A stretch of 64,000 bases of DNA from Pseudomonas rhizosphaerae (lineage in GTDB: Bacteria > Pseudomonadota > Gammaproteobacteria > Pseudomonadales > Pseudomonadaceae), in NCBI RefSeq assembly GCF_000761155.1, contig NZ_CP009533.1, forward strand, positions 186,001 to 250,000, written 5' to 3'. This document shows positions 1-10,086 of this stretch, piece after piece. Position numbers and translations under genes: made by a program. The notes beneath the pieces are model-generated. The model ran no database searches. It saw only the letters and a program-made list of their open reading frames with translations, and was not told where the DNA came from. Positions within the stretch are counted from its first letter, which is position 1, and each line of letters opens with the position of its first letter.

Positions 1-490
1 CGCGGGCGATGTGCAGCTGGTGCGCGATGGGTTGCGCACGCACGCCACCCAGGCCCCATAGCGAGGACTGCAACTGCTTGCTGGTGTGCTCAAGGGTGTT
101 GTAGCGCAGCGAGAACCACGGCAGCGGGTCGATCTGGCCGGCGAACAGGCGGTCACTGGCCAGACGGAACTGGATGAAGTTGGACAGCTGGGTTTCAGGC
201 AGCGTACGAGGCTCGTTCTGCGCATTGAGGCCGTGGTAGACCAGCAGGCCGTCGGCGTCGTCGACTTCGCGTACGGTCAGTTTCCAGCCTTCGAAATGGG
301 TGATCACATCGCCCGGAGAGAAGCGCACGCGCGTCAATGGGGCATTGCGCAATGCGTACTGGCGGGTTTCGCCGGTGGCCGGGTAGAGCACGGTGAGCAA
401 GCGACCGTCCTGAGCCAGGACGGTGCCCAGGCCGAGTTCCGCTTCGCTGTCGCTGATCCAGCGTTGCCCCGGTTGATACTGCTGCGCCAT
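1..490 (-). CDS. rapA: RNA polymerase-associated protein RapA, N-terminal part (runs off window)
   Basis: The minus-strand reading frame starts at the ATG at 490 and runs off the left edge, leaving 163 residues. It opens [20 protein letters not shown], which I recognise as the N-terminus of the Swi2/Snf2-family ATPase RapA (HepA), which recycles RNA polymerase after transcription. Only the N-terminal Tudor-like region that contacts RNA polymerase is present, so no helicase motifs can be checked. A GGGAGA stretch about 10 bases upstream is a plausible ribosome binding site. It is divergent from apbC, with 201 bp between the two starts. Confidence 0.9.
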   Translation of the reverse strand, partial: MAQQYQPGQRWISDSEAELGLGTVLAQDGRLLTVLYPATGETRQYALRNAPLTRVRFSPGDVITHFEGWKLTVREVDDADGLLVYHGLNAQNEPRTLPETQLSNFIQFRLASDRLFAGQIDPLPWFSLRYNTLEHTSKQLQSSLWGLGGVRAQPIAHQLHIAR

Positions 491-691
491 GCTGCCTGTC
501 TCCCGCTTTTGAAAAGGCGCTGATTCTAACGGATTGGGGGGCGCAGGGCCAAAGGTATGCTGAATAATCTGGGCGTCGCGCCCCGATCCAAAGGCCCGTG
601 CCCGAGCTGCACGCAAATCCAATCTGCCGAGCGTTGTGCAGACGCGTTAGGATAGCCGCCTGTTTTGCTCAGTCTTTGATCGGGAGTAGCC

Positions 692-1786
692 ATGAGCACC
701 GTGAATCGCGCAGCGGTGGAAGCCGTCCTTCGCCAGTACACCGACCCCTACCTGAACCAGGATCCGGTCAGCGCCGGCTGTGTGCAGGCCATCGATATCG
801 ACGGCGGGCAGGTGGAGGTGCGTCTGCAGTTGGGGTACGCCGCCGGCCTGTTCAAGAATGGCTGGGCCCAGGTGTTGCAGACTGCCGTCGAAAACATCGC
901 CGGGGTAGACCGTGCCCGTGTGCAGATCGATTGCGTGGTTCAGGCGCACAAGGCCCAGGCGCAAATTCCGGGCCTGGCCAACGTCAAGAACGTGGTGGCC
1001 GTGGCCTCGGGCAAGGGCGGGGTCGGCAAGTCGACCACGGCAGCCAACCTGGCGCTGGCCCTGGCTCGTGAAGGTGCGCGGGTAGGGATTCTCGACGCTG
1101 ACATCTATGGCCCCAGCCAGGGCGTGATGTTCGGCATCGCCGAGGGCACACGGCCCAAGGTCAAGGATCAGAAATGGTTCGTGCCTATTCAGGCGCACGG
1201 GGTGGAGGTGATGTCGATGGCCTTCCTCACCGATGACAACACGCCCATGGTCTGGCGTGGCCCGATGGTGTCCGGTGCCTTGTTGCAACTGGTCACCCAG
1301 ACTGCCTGGGACGACCTCGATTACCTCGTCATCGATATGCCACCTGGCACCGGCGACATCCAGCTGACCCTGGCGCAGAAGGTGCCGGTGGCGGGTGCCG
1401 TGATCGTCACCACGCCCCAGGACCTGGCCTTGCTGGATGCACGCAAGGGTGTCGAGATGTTCCGCAAGGTGCACATCCCGGTACTCGGCGTGGTCGAGAA
1501 CATGGCCGTGCACATCTGCTCGAACTGCGGCCATGCCGAGCATCTGTTCGGCGAAGGTGGGGGTGAGAAGCTCGCGTCGCAATACGGTGTGGAGCTGCTG
1601 GCATCACTGCCCCTTTCGATGCTGATTCGCGAGCAGGCCGACGGTGGCAAGCCGACGGCCGCAGCTGAGCCGGAAAGCCAAATCGCCATGGTCTATCAGG
1701 AATTGGCCCGGCACGTCGGGGCGCGGATCGTCTTGCAGGAAGCCGATGCACCCGTGATGCCCAGCATCACCATGACCGACGACTGA
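692..1786 (+). CDS. apbC: Iron-sulfur cluster carrier ATPase ApbC (Mrp/Nbp35 family)
   Basis: This 364-residue P-loop protein carries and inserts Fe-S clusters into apo-proteins in the cytoplasm. An N-terminal DUF59/MIP18-like domain (about residues 1-90) precedes the deviant Walker A GKGGVGKST (107-115) typical of the MinD/Mrp group. A CxxC motif (C276, C279), the family's bridging cluster site, lies near the C-terminus. The length is normal. The start lies after GGGAGTAGCC, a good ribosome binding site. It appears monocistronic and is followed by a bidirectional terminator shared with the convergent cold-shock gene. Confidence 0.95.
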   Translation: MSTVNRAAVEAVLRQYTDPYLNQDPVSAGCVQAIDIDGGQVEVRLQLGYAAGLFKNGWAQVLQTAVENIAGVDRARVQIDCVVQAHKAQAQIPGLANVKNVVAVASGKGGVGKSTTAANLALALAREGARVGILDADIYGPSQGVMFGIAEGTRPKVKDQKWFVPIQAHGVEVMSMAFLTDDNTPMVWRGPMVSGALLQLVTQTAWDDLDYLVIDMPPGTGDIQLTLAQKVPVAGAVIVTTPQDLALLDARKGVEMFRKVHIPVLGVVENMAVHICSNCGHAEHLFGEGGGEKLASQYGVELLASLPLSMLIREQADGGKPTAAAEPESQIAMVYQELARHVGARIVLQEADAPVMPSITMTDD

Positions 1787-1857
1787 TTGCTGCCGAAGGC
1801 GCGGCGGGTGCACTGTGGTGTGCTCGCCGCTTTTGGGAAAGCCAACGAATTGCGGGC

Positions 1858-1893
1858 ATAAAAAAACCCCGCCGATGAGGGCGGGGTTCTTTA
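1858..1893. terminator. Bidirectional terminator between apbC and the cold-shock gene
   Basis: A GC-rich hairpin (AACCCCGCC / GGCGGGGTT) is flanked by an A-run on the left and TTCTTT on the right. It can end the minus-strand cold-shock transcript efficiently, because the A-run becomes a T-run on that strand, and apbC less strongly. Confidence 0.85.
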
Positions 1894-1911
1894 GAAGCTG
1901 TTCAGCTCAAG

Positions 1912-2121
1912 TTAGATAGCTTGAACTTCTTCAGCTTGCATGCCTTTCTGACCGCGGGTAGCGATGAAAGAGACCTGCTGGCCTTCTTTCAGGCTTTTGA
2001 AGCCGTCGGACTGAATGGCTTTGAAGTGTACGAACAGGTCGTCACCGGATTGTGGAGTGATGAAGCCGAAGCCTTTTTCATCGTTGAACCACTTGACGGT
2101 ACCGGTTTGGCGATTGGACAT
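1912..2121 (-). CDS. Cold-shock domain protein (CapB/CspA type)
   Basis: This 69-residue single cold-shock-domain protein has RNP1 (KGFGFI) and RNP2 (LFVHF) motifs and an N-terminal [20 protein letters not shown] typical of Pseudomonas CapB-like proteins. Such proteins bind single-stranded RNA/DNA as RNA chaperones. The AAGGAGATACACC ribosome binding site fixes the start. It is a single gene ending in the strong hairpin at 1858-1893. A long 5' leader, usual for cold-induced csp genes, could occupy part of 2122-2300, but I see no decisive element there. Confidence 0.95.
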   Translation of the reverse strand: MSNRQTGTVKWFNDEKGFGFITPQSGDDLFVHFKAIQSDGFKSLKEGQQVSFIATRGQKGMQAEEVQAI

Positions 2122-2445
2122 GGTGTATCTCCTTGGACAAAGTTAACTACGGTTCGGGAAAAGCCCTGGCCGAGACTGAGTGCAAAGAGCAGGAAAATTC
2201 ATGGGGATGTTGGACATCGGGTAGAGATTCTCAGTGACACAAGCAACACAGTGACGCCACCTTACCCCTTTTTCGAGAACGTGCCAATGGTCTTTGCAGG
2301 TTTCTTGCAAATGTTGATCGCAGCCGTTGCTTCTACCTGTGGCAGATTCGCCGGGCCATTGGGCGAGGCAGCCTTTGAACCATGGCGCGAGGCCCGGTAA
2401 GATGCCGTTCGAATTCTATTCACCTCGCTATTCAGGACACCCGCC
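2122..2445. other. Divergent intergenic region, cold-shock gene / dcd
   Basis: This 324 bp region has no convincing gene. It must hold the minus-strand promoter and 5' leader of the cold-shock gene and the plus-strand promoter of dcd. The AT-richer stretch around 2200-2330 is the likely promoter area. No clear -35/-10 pair can be assigned. Confidence 0.5.
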
Positions 2446-3012
2446 ATGAGCATCAAATCGGACAAGTGGATTCGCCGCATGGCGCAAGAACACGGCATGA
2501 TCGAACCCTACGTCGAACGTCAGGTACGTGGCGAAGGCGCCGATCGGGTGATTTCCTTCGGGGTGTCCAGCTACGGCTACGACGTGCGCTGCGCCGATGA
2601 ATTCAAGGTGTTCACCAACATCAACTCGGCCACCGTCGACCCGAAGAACTTCGACGAAAAGAGCTTCGTCGACATCAAGAGCGACGTCTGCATCATTCCA
2701 CCCAACTCCTTCGCCCTGGCACGCACGGTCGAGTATTTCCGCATCCCGCGTAACGTGCTGACCATCTGCCTGGGCAAGAGTACCTACGCGCGCTGCGGCA
2801 TCATCGTCAACGTCACCCCGTTGGAGCCTGAGTGGGAAGGGCACGTGACCCTGGAGTTCTCCAACACCACGACCTTGCCGGCCAAGATCTATGCGAACGA
2901 AGGGGTAGCGCAGATGTTGTTCCTGGAGTCCGACGAGGAGTGCGAAGTGTCCTACAAGGACCGCGGTGGGAAATATCAGGGCCAGCGCGGCGTGACCTTG
3001 CCACGCACGTAG
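2446..3012 (+). CDS. dcd: dCTP deaminase
   Basis: This 188-residue protein has the standard length of the homotrimeric dUTPase-fold enzyme that deaminates dCTP to dUTP and feeds dTTP synthesis. Family-typical stretches are visible: the [10 protein letters not shown] segment (phosphate/substrate loop), [18 protein letters not shown] and the C-terminal [13 protein letters not shown] tail that closes on the nucleotide. The catalytic Glu should lie in the VTLEFSNTT segment. The start follows AGGACACCCGCC. No operon partner is obvious; the downstream small ORF begins 113 bp later. Confidence 0.95.
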   Translation: MSIKSDKWIRRMAQEHGMIEPYVERQVRGEGADRVISFGVSSYGYDVRCADEFKVFTNINSATVDPKNFDEKSFVDIKSDVCIIPPNSFALARTVEYFRIPRNVLTICLGKSTYARCGIIVNVTPLEPEWEGHVTLEFSNTTTLPAKIYANEGVAQMLFLESDEECEVSYKDRGGKYQGQRGVTLPRT

Positions 3013-3125
3013 CCTCGTCAGGTACGTGAAATCGGCCGCAGCGAACTAGTTGCCGATTCGCCACTCCATATGAGTGACTTGCCCGGTTTACCCACCGTAT
3101 TCCGGGCCATTGCTCAGGAGTGTCT

Positions 3126-3329
3126 ATGAAAATCGACCCGACTATCAGTGCCCAACTGGCTCAGCTGCAACCCAACCAGATTGGCCTACTCGCCTGGTCG
3201 CTTCTGGCCGACTCGTACGGCCACATGGCCGGCGGAGTACCTGGCCAACCCGATCCCGATACCCCGCAACCGAGCGAGCCAGGCAGCCCGACCATCCCGG
3301 ACGAGCCACCGCCTTCGCCCGTGGCCTGA
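3126..3329 (+). CDS. Small proline-rich hypothetical protein
   Basis: This 67-residue ORF is preceded by CAGGAGTGTCT, a good ribosome binding site that selects the ATG at 3126 over the one at 3120. The first 40 residues look amphipathic (PTISAQLAQLQPNQIGLLAW); the rest is low-complexity Pro/Asp/Gly/Ser. There is no signal peptide, membrane segment or recognised domain. It converges on pdeM, with its stop 5 bp from the pdeM stop. I do not recognise a family. The ribosome binding site and position argue that it is real, but function is unknown. Confidence 0.6.
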   Translation: MKIDPTISAQLAQLQPNQIGLLAWSLLADSYGHMAGGVPGQPDPDTPQPSEPGSPTIPDEPPPSPVA

Positions 3330-3333
3330 TCGC

Positions 3334-3990
3334 TCAAGCGACTCGCCAGACCCCGCCGTCACCGACCACGTACACACGTTGATCGGTGGCGTCGTCCATC
3401 TTGTATCCGCCCGTGAACGCACCAAATGCCGGCAGTAGGCTGACCTTGTTGCGCAGTAGGTAACAGGGCAGGCGCAAGCTCTGGCGGCCTCGCCCATGCA
3501 GACGGTACACCGGGTGTATGTGCCCGGCCAGGACGTGCAGGCTGGGGTGCGCATCGGGTTCGTGCTGCAGTGCGAACGGCCCCATCTCCAATGGCTCGGT
3601 AACCACTTCGAAACGTAATTCGACCGGCGGGTCGCCTGCGCGTTTGTCATGGTTGCCTCGGATCAATGTGATGCGCAGATCCGGTAATTCCGTTCGCCAG
3701 GCTGCCAAGGTGCTCAGGGTCCCCGCGGAGTGCGATCCCGGCGCATGCAGAAAGTCGCCCAGAAACACCAGATGCTCGGTGGGGTACTTGCCCAGCATCC
3801 GGTCGATCACTTGCAGGTTGCTCGTAGTGGTGCCTTGCGGCACCGGTTGGCCCAGCTTGCGATAAGCGGCGGCCTTGCCGAAGTGCGCATCGGCAATCAG
3901 CAGGGTCTGGCGCTCGGGCCAGTAAATCGCCTTGTCTGCCAGCAACCACAGTTCGACGCCAGCCAGTTGCACACTGCAATATTCACTCAT
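3334..3990 (-). CDS. pdeM: Ligase-associated DNA damage response endonuclease PdeM
   Basis: This 218-residue calcineurin-like metallophosphoesterase has the dinuclear-metal motifs in order: DAHFGK (D34/H36), GDFLHA (about 78-83), GNHD (112-115) and GHIHP near the C-terminus. In many proteobacteria PdeM sits in a four-gene cassette with an Lhr-like helicase, an ATP-dependent DNA ligase and an SNM1-like exonuclease, and it is thought to process DNA ends during repair. Its start overlaps the end of the helicase gene by 4 bp, so the two are co-translated. The ligase and exonuclease are not in this window. Confidence 0.9.
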   Translation of the reverse strand: MSEYCSVQLAGVELWLLADKAIYWPERQTLLIADAHFGKAAAYRKLGQPVPQGTTTSNLQVIDRMLGKYPTEHLVFLGDFLHAPGSHSAGTLSTLAAWRTELPDLRITLIRGNHDKRAGDPPVELRFEVVTEPLEMGPFALQHEPDAHPSLHVLAGHIHPVYRLHGRGRQSLRLPCYLLRNKVSLLPAFGAFTGGYKMDDATDQRVYVVGDGGVWRVA

Positions 3991-6458
3991 CCTGCGGCTT
4001 TCTCCAGATCGCCGACCATGCGGCGGATGCGGTCGGCGAGTTTCTCCGAGCTCAGGCTCTCACGGAATCGCTCGACCAGCAGCGGGAAGCCCAAAGGGGT
4101 CGGACGTTTGATGGCATGCAGATCCAGTTGGCGATTGGCGATCTGCGCCAGTACCTGTTCCAGGCGCTGTACTTCGAGCTCCTGCTTCAGCACTTCTTCC
4201 TGGGCCTGGGTCAGCAGCAGGTTGCCGGCATCGTATTGCTTGAATACCTGAAAAAACAGGCCACTGGATGCCTGGACCTGCCGGGTACTTTTCTGCGAAC
4301 CGGGATAGCCGCCGAACACCAGCCCGGAGATCCGTGCGATCTCGCGAAAGCGCCGCAAGGCCAGTTCGCCAGCATTGAGGCTGGCCAGAACGTCTTCCAG
4401 CAGGCCCTGTGCGCTGAGCAAGGCCGGGTCCAGCTGGGTGGCCCAGTCCACTTCGGTGGCGCTGAGCAGTTCCAGGCCGTAGTCGTTCACGGCAATGGAG
4501 AATGTCAGTGGCTGGCGCTGGGCCAGGCGCCAGGCCAGCAGGCTGCCCAATCCCAGGTGGACCTGGCGGCCACCGAACGGGTAAAGGAACAGGTGCCAGC
4601 CTTCGCGGGACTTGAGCGTTTCCGCCAGCAGAGTGGTTTCACTGGGCAATGCCGACCACTGCTGCTGCACTTCGAGCAGTGGCCGCACGGCGCGCATTTC
4701 GGGGCTGTCGTACACGCCGCGTGCAGCGGCGCCCAGCTTCGCCACCAGGGCGTCGGCCAGCTCGCCGGACAGTGGCATGCGCCCGCCATTCCAGCGCGGT
4801 ACGGCAGCCTTCTTGGCCGTGCTGCGCTTGACGTAGGCGGTCATGTCCTCGACCCGCACCAGTTCTAGCTGGCGGCCGGCGAACAGAAAGCCGTCACCGG
4901 GTTTGAGACGGGCGATGAAGCCTTCCTCGACACTGCCCAGGGAGCGCCCGCCACCGCCCTTGCTCCAGTACTTGAGCTGCAGGCTGGCGTCGCTGACGAT
5001 GGTGCCGATACCCATGCGATGACGGCGGGCCAGCCGTGCGTCGGGCACGCGCCACAGGCCGTGCTCGTCGGGTTCGACCCGGCGATAGTCGGGGTAGGCG
5101 GTCAACGAATGCCCGCCGTAGCGCACGAACGCCAGCGCCCATTGCCATTCATCGTCGCTGAGGTCGCGATAGGCCCAGGCGGTGCGTACCTCGGCCAGTA
5201 GTTGGTCGGGCAGGAAACCGCCGCCCAGGGCCATGCTGACCAGATGCTGAACCAGCACATCCAGCGGTTTTTCCGGTGATTCGCGCGGCTCGATGCGCCG
5301 CTGCGCCACGGCATCGTGGGCTGCGGCCGCTTCCACCAGCTCCATGCTGTGGGTAGGCACCAGGGTCACCCGTGAGGCTCGACCGGGGGCGTGTCCGGAG
5401 CGGCCGGCGCGTTGCATCAAGCGGGCGATGCCTTTCGCCGACCCGATTTGCAACACTCGCTCCACCGGCAGGAAGTCCACCCCCAGGTCCAGGCTCGAGG
5501 TGCACACCACGGCCTTGAGCTGCCCCTGCTTGAGCGCGCGCTCGACCCACTCGCGCACTTCCCGTGACAACGAACTGTGGTGCAGGGCAATGATGCCCGC
5601 CCAGTCCGGACGAGCGTCGAGGATTGCCTGGAACCAGATTTCCGACTGTGCGCGGGTGTTGGTAAAGATCAGGCAGCTGCTGCTGCCATCGATTTCGGCC
5701 ACCACCTGGTCGAGCATGCGCAGGCCCATGTGGCCGCCCCAGGGAAAGCGTTCGATGGCCGCCGGCAACAGCGTGTCGACTTCGATGGTCTTGGCCTGGG
5801 CGCCTTGCACGCTGACGCTGGGTTGCCCGGGGAGCAGCACCTCCTGCGCATGGGCCTGGTTGCCCAGTGTGGCGGAGATCCCCCAGACGATCAGTTGCGG
5901 ATTCCACTGCCGCAGCCGAGCCAGCGCCAGTTGCAGTTGCACGCCGCGTTTGTTGCCGATCAGTTCGTGCCACTCGTCCACGACCACCATGGCCACGCTG
6001 CTCAATTCCTCGCACGCCTTGTCGCGGGCCAGCAGCAGGGTCAGGCTTTCCGGCGTGGTGACCAGCGCCGACGGCAAGCGGCGGGTCTGCTTGGCGCGGT
6101 CACTGCTGCTGGTATCGCCGGTACGCAGGCCCAGACTCCAACCGATCTGCAACTCATCTACCGGAGCCTGCAAGGCTCGCAGGGTATCGGCGGCGAGTGC
6201 GCGCATGGGCGTGATCCACAGCACCGTGAGCGGTGCCATGACGGGTTTGCGCTTGCCCTTGGGTATGACGGGCCCGGACTTGGCGAAACGTTGCAGGGCC
6301 GCGAACCACACGGCGTAGGTCTTGCCGGCACCGGTGCTGGCGTGAAGCATGCCTGAATCACCCCGCTTGACGGCGGCCCAGACCTCCTTCTGGAAAGGAA
6401 ACGGCTTCCATTGACGGCTGGCGAACCAGTGTTTGGCAAAAGCGCTGGGGGTCGGCAT
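3987..6458 (-). CDS. Ligase-associated DEXH-box helicase (Lhr-core type)
   Basis: This 823-residue superfamily 2 helicase has Walker A ASTGAGKT (40-47), Walker B DEWH (161-164), an SAT motif in GISATLGN, and motif [10 protein letters not shown]. The remainder matches the Lhr winged-helix and C-terminal region. It belongs to the 'ligase-associated' subgroup, shorter than full Lhr (about 1500 residues). It is the first gene of a two-gene operon with pdeM (4 bp overlap). The space upstream, to 6545, is only 86 bp and leads into an unrelated operon, so the usual exonuclease and ligase genes are absent from this locus. Confidence 0.9.
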   Translation of the reverse strand: MPTPSAFAKHWFASRQWKPFPFQKEVWAAVKRGDSGMLHASTGAGKTYAVWFAALQRFAKSGPVIPKGKRKPVMAPLTVLWITPMRALAADTLRALQAPVDELQIGWSLGLRTGDTSSSDRAKQTRRLPSALVTTPESLTLLLARDKACEELSSVAMVVVDEWHELIGNKRGVQLQLALARLRQWNPQLIVWGISATLGNQAHAQEVLLPGQPSVSVQGAQAKTIEVDTLLPAAIERFPWGGHMGLRMLDQVVAEIDGSSSCLIFTNTRAQSEIWFQAILDARPDWAGIIALHHSSLSREVREWVERALKQGQLKAVVCTSSLDLGVDFLPVERVLQIGSAKGIARLMQRAGRSGHAPGRASRVTLVPTHSMELVEAAAAHDAVAQRRIEPRESPEKPLDVLVQHLVSMALGGGFLPDQLLAEVRTAWAYRDLSDDEWQWALAFVRYGGHSLTAYPDYRRVEPDEHGLWRVPDARLARRHRMGIGTIVSDASLQLKYWSKGGGGRSLGSVEEGFIARLKPGDGFLFAGRQLELVRVEDMTAYVKRSTAKKAAVPRWNGGRMPLSGELADALVAKLGAAARGVYDSPEMRAVRPLLEVQQQWSALPSETTLLAETLKSREGWHLFLYPFGGRQVHLGLGSLLAWRLAQRQPLTFSIAVNDYGLELLSATEVDWATQLDPALLSAQGLLEDVLASLNAGELALRRFREIARISGLVFGGYPGSQKSTRQVQASSGLFFQVFKQYDAGNLLLTQAQEEVLKQELEVQRLEQVLAQIANRQLDLHAIKRPTPLGFPLLVERFRESLSSEKLADRIRRMVGDLEKAAG

Positions 6459-6544
6459 GCCGTATCGAAGTGTCCTGAGGTGTTTCTACAAGGACCTCGA
6501 CGACCCGGAATGGTTTGATAATTGTACAAAAGCGTATGCGTGTA

Positions 6545-7624
6545 TCAGTATCCGGTCATTTCCAGATAGCCTTCGCCACCGTGGCTGCCGGTCAGGGTCA
6601 CCGGGCCTTCCCAATAGGGCGTGCCTACCGCCATCCAGGCCTTGGGGTTCAATGCAGTGGTTTGCACATGCAAGGCGTGGCTGGGGATATCAATGGCCCA
6701 GCGGGTGGGGATTTGGCGACCGGCCACGGCGGTGTCCTGCAGCGGCCGAAGGCTGATGCTGCCCGGCGCCAGCGGTGTACTGCGGCCTTGCGCGTCGATC
6801 CAGTTGCCGCTGAGGAAATGCTGTCCGCCCGCGCCGCGCAGGCGAAACACCATCAACTGCTGACCGTCGTCCAGATGCAACGAAAACCAGTCCCACCCGG
6901 ACTGATCGGCCGCCAAGGGCTGGCTGCTCCACTCCCGATCTAGCCAGGCACGACCCTTGACCTGGTACTGCTTGCCGTCGATCTGCAGCTGCCCGGCCGC
7001 GGTGAAGAACGGCTGGCTGTAGTAGTAGGATGCCTGCCCGGCATCGGACTTGCGGCTGTAGCCTTGCTCGCCCTGCAGCACCAGCGGGCGCTCACTGGTC
7101 AGCGCCAACTGGTAGCCAAAGCCGTCGCCATGGGCCTGTACGTCCATGGCTGCCAGGGCATGCTCTGCACCAGGCTGGCTGCGCAAATGCCAGTCATCGA
7201 TCCAGGCATTGAACGGCACCGCGTTCACACCCGCTTGGCCAATGCCACCTCGAGCCAGGGTTTGCGCACTGTGATGGCCCGTCGCGGAAGTGAGTCCGGC
7301 GTGGCCGATCCACAGATTGCGGTTGCTCCAGCCCGTTTCCGTGCTGCCCGGCGCCAGGGCGCTGCGGAACAGGGTCCACTGCACGCCGAAGCGCTGCCCT
7401 TGAGCGTCTTCCAGGTTGGCGGTCAGGTACCACCATTCGATGCGGAAGTCCGGATGGGCACCGTGGTCGGCAGGGAAGCTGAAGACCTTGCCCGGCTTCA
7501 CTTGGGCGAAATCGCCCGCCTGACCGCCCAGACCGGCAAAACCGGCCGGTGGCGGAGTCGGGTCGCAACCGCTCACTGCAAGCAACAGCGCCAGCAACAG
7601 GGTTTGAATCGGCTTAGCGTTCAC
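6545..7624 (-). CDS. AttH/CrtC-type lipocalin-like lipoprotein, partner of an ABC exporter
   Basis: This 359-residue protein begins with a lipoprotein signal (MNAKPIQTLLLALLLAVSGC; lipobox AVSGC with Cys at about residue 20). The rest carries the two-lobed lipocalin-like features of the AttH/CrtC family: the DFRIEWWYLTANL segment, DREWSSQPL and WDWFSLHLDDGQQLMVFRLR. Family members are often found beside FtsX-type ABC systems, as here. Its start lies inside the end of the permease gene (11 bp overlap), so it is translationally coupled. A role in handling a lipophilic substrate at the envelope is inference. It is sometimes misannotated as an iron transporter permease. Confidence 0.8.
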   Translation of the reverse strand: MNAKPIQTLLLALLLAVSGCDPTPPPAGFAGLGGQAGDFAQVKPGKVFSFPADHGAHPDFRIEWWYLTANLEDAQGQRFGVQWTLFRSALAPGSTETGWSNRNLWIGHAGLTSATGHHSAQTLARGGIGQAGVNAVPFNAWIDDWHLRSQPGAEHALAAMDVQAHGDGFGYQLALTSERPLVLQGEQGYSRKSDAGQASYYYSQPFFTAAGQLQIDGKQYQVKGRAWLDREWSSQPLAADQSGWDWFSLHLDDGQQLMVFRLRGAGGQHFLSGNWIDAQGRSTPLAPGSISLRPLQDTAVAGRQIPTRWAIDIPSHALHVQTTALNPKAWMAVGTPYWEGPVTLTGSHGGEGYLEMTGY

Positions 7625-10085
7625 TGGCCATTACTCGCAGCAGGTCGGTGGGTTGGCTGCGTTGCAGGCGCAGCATGGGCCAGGCCGAGGCGAGCATCGC
7701 CGCGATCAGTGCCAGGCCGCACAGTTGCAGGATCTGCAGAGGAAAAACCTGCAAGGGCAGGCGCCAGCCGAATGCCTGCACGTTGATCACCGCGACCAGG
7801 CACCAGGCAAGCAGAATGCCCAGCGGAATGGCGAGCGCCAAGGTCAGCACGGCGAGGATCAAGGTCTGCGCCACGCTCAACAGGATCAGCTGGCGACGGC
7901 CCACACCCATCGCCCACAACGGCGCGAGTTGGCCCAGGCGGCTCTGGCTCTGGGTCAGCAGGCCGATGAACAGGGCCACGCCGGCCACGCCCAGAGTCAG
8001 GGCGTTCAAAGCGGCCGTGGCGCTGAAGGTGCGTTCGAAGACTTGCGAGGCCCAGCGTTTGAGCTGCCGTTGCTCCACAACGTGGCTGTCGTCCAGGCCG
8101 AAAGCCTGCTGCACCTCGTTTTTCAGGGACGCAGTATCGGCCTCGGCCATGCGCAGCGCGAAACGGGCAGGCGAGGTGCCGGGCCAGTGCTGCTGAAACT
8201 GCTCGGCGCTGACCAGGATATGCCCTTTGGGATTGCCATAGTCGGCGTAGATTCCCACCACGGTGGGGTTCCACTGGCCCTGCGCGGCGGGCAGGGCGAG
8301 GCGGGCGCCGATGCCCACACCCAGGCGCCGCGCCAGCTGCTCGCTGAGCATCAGGCTGTCGCTGGAAAACAGGGTGTCCCATGGATTGCCGGCGGCCTGT
8401 TCGAGCAGCGGCCAATGCTGCCGGTACAGGGGAGCATCGATGACGGCAGCCAATTCGGTCGGCCAACCTTGTTGACGGATCTGCATCTCCCATCCGGGCA
8501 AGACCTGCTGCACTTCGTGGCGTTGCTGCAACCATTGCTGCAGCGCTGGCGCCTGCTCGGGGTGCTGCGGGCGCAGGTACAGCTCGGCGCTCAGGCGCTG
8601 TTCGAGCCAGCCAGTGAACGTCTGGCGGAAACCCTCGGTCATGCTCGCGGCGCCGATGTTGGCGGCCAGCCCCAGAAGTAGGGCCATGAGTGCCAGGCTC
8701 AGCCCCGGCAGTTGCTGGCGGCAGTCGGCGAGAAACCACTGGCCAAGCACCCCCCAACGACACCGCGCCAACAGGGCGAGGGCACTGCTGAGCAGGACCG
8801 GCAAGGCCAGCGCGGCTGCCAGCAAGAGGCTGCCCATCAGGATAAAACCACTGGCCAGACCGTTGCCGAACACCGCGCACGACACTGCAACCAGTGCTGC
8901 AACGGCGGCCACTACAGCCTGGCGTCGCAGCCATTGCCGATGAGCCTGGTGCCAGGCCTCACCGCCGGACAACGCCAGCAACGGCAGACGTGCCGCGCGC
9001 CACAGGCTGTCGGCCCCTGCCAGCAGTACGCCACCCAGGCTCAGCGCAAGGCCTGCCAGCCACCACGCCGGGCTCAGATTCAGCTGCCCGGCCACTTCTG
9101 CGCCATACAGGCCACGCAGGCTGGCCGCGACGTCCGGCAGCAGCAGGCTGGCCAGCCAGTAACCGCTGGCAATGCCGGCCAGGCCACCGAGCAGCGCCAG
9201 CAGGCCAAGCTCCAGCACCAAGGCCAGTACCAACAGGGCCGCGCTCACGCCGCAGGCGCGCAGGGTGCGCAGCAAGGCGCGGCGCTGCTCCAATGCCAGG
9301 CCGATGGCGGCGTGCACGATGAACAGGCCAACCACGAACGCCAGCAGGCCCAGGGCCGTCAGGTTCAGGTGAAAGCTGTCGGTCAGGCGTGCGAGATCGC
9401 CATCGGCGTCGCTGCGGTTGATCTGCAGGCGATCGGTGTAGGCGTCGGGCAGGGCTTGCTGGAAGGTCTTGGGCAGCAGCAGTCGGCTGAGTTGTTCGGG
9501 TGTTTGCAGGGCTGCCTGGGCCGCGCCGATGTCCATCAGCAACACGCCCGGTGCCATTTGCGCGCGCGTGTGCAAGGGCGGCAGTGCTTGGCCGGTGCTG
9601 GTGTGCAGGCGTGCGCCTTCTTCGGCACCCAGCTCGCGCAAGGTCTGCGGTGCCACCCAGGTCCGGCCGGGCGTGCCGATGAATGCGCTCAGCTCGTCGA
9701 CGTTGGGCACCGCGCCCGCTACCGGGCTGCCCACCGGCAGGGTCAAGGGCTCGATGCCCACCACTTGCAGGCGCAGCTGCGGATGGGAGACCAGCGTGAC
9801 CCGGCCTTCGAGGACCGGAGACACGGGCCAGCCTTGCAGGCGCAGGGCAATGAAGGTGGATTGTGCAAAATCCGCGCCGTCGCGGGCGACGATGTTCGCC
9901 TGCGCTTCACCTCCGACCATCTGGCTTGCCAGCGCGTAGCTTTGCCGAGCCTGGCTGTTCAACGCGAGCACGCCGGTGAACAAGGCGGTGGCCAACCACA
10001 GGCCGGTGATCAGTGCCACGCCTTGGATCGGATGCCGGCGCCAGTGGCTGAGCAGGCTGCGCAGGGTCCAATACAGCACCCCCAC
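7614..10085 (-). CDS. FtsX-family ABC transporter permease (two-module, 823 aa)
   Basis: This 823-residue membrane protein has an N-terminal transmembrane helix (around GVALITGLWLATALFTGVLAL), a large periplasmic region, three TM helices, then a second TM / periplasmic / TM module. This duplicated FtsX arrangement is typical of the large LolE/MacB-like permeases (type VII ABC superfamily). It is encoded 1 bp downstream of the ATPase and overlaps the lipoprotein gene, forming ATPase-permease-lipoprotein. Such systems usually work by mechanotransmission on periplasmic substrates rather than classical transport. The substrate is unknown. Confidence 0.85.
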   Translation of the reverse strand: MGVLYWTLRSLLSHWRRHPIQGVALITGLWLATALFTGVLALNSQARQSYALASQMVGGEAQANIVARDGADFAQSTFIALRLQGWPVSPVLEGRVTLVSHPQLRLQVVGIEPLTLPVGSPVAGAVPNVDELSAFIGTPGRTWVAPQTLRELGAEEGARLHTSTGQALPPLHTRAQMAPGVLLMDIGAAQAALQTPEQLSRLLLPKTFQQALPDAYTDRLQINRSDADGDLARLTDSFHLNLTALGLLAFVVGLFIVHAAIGLALEQRRALLRTLRACGVSAALLVLALVLELGLLALLGGLAGIASGYWLASLLLPDVAASLRGLYGAEVAGQLNLSPAWWLAGLALSLGGVLLAGADSLWRAARLPLLALSGGEAWHQAHRQWLRRQAVVAAVAALVAVSCAVFGNGLASGFILMGSLLLAAALALPVLLSSALALLARCRWGVLGQWFLADCRQQLPGLSLALMALLLGLAANIGAASMTEGFRQTFTGWLEQRLSAELYLRPQHPEQAPALQQWLQQRHEVQQVLPGWEMQIRQQGWPTELAAVIDAPLYRQHWPLLEQAAGNPWDTLFSSDSLMLSEQLARRLGVGIGARLALPAAQGQWNPTVVGIYADYGNPKGHILVSAEQFQQHWPGTSPARFALRMAEADTASLKNEVQQAFGLDDSHVVEQRQLKRWASQVFERTFSATAALNALTLGVAGVALFIGLLTQSQSRLGQLAPLWAMGVGRRQLILLSVAQTLILAVLTLALAIPLGILLAWCLVAVINVQAFGWRLPLQVFPLQILQLCGLALIAAMLASAWPMLRLQRSQPTDLLRVMASER

Positions 10086-10086
10086 G

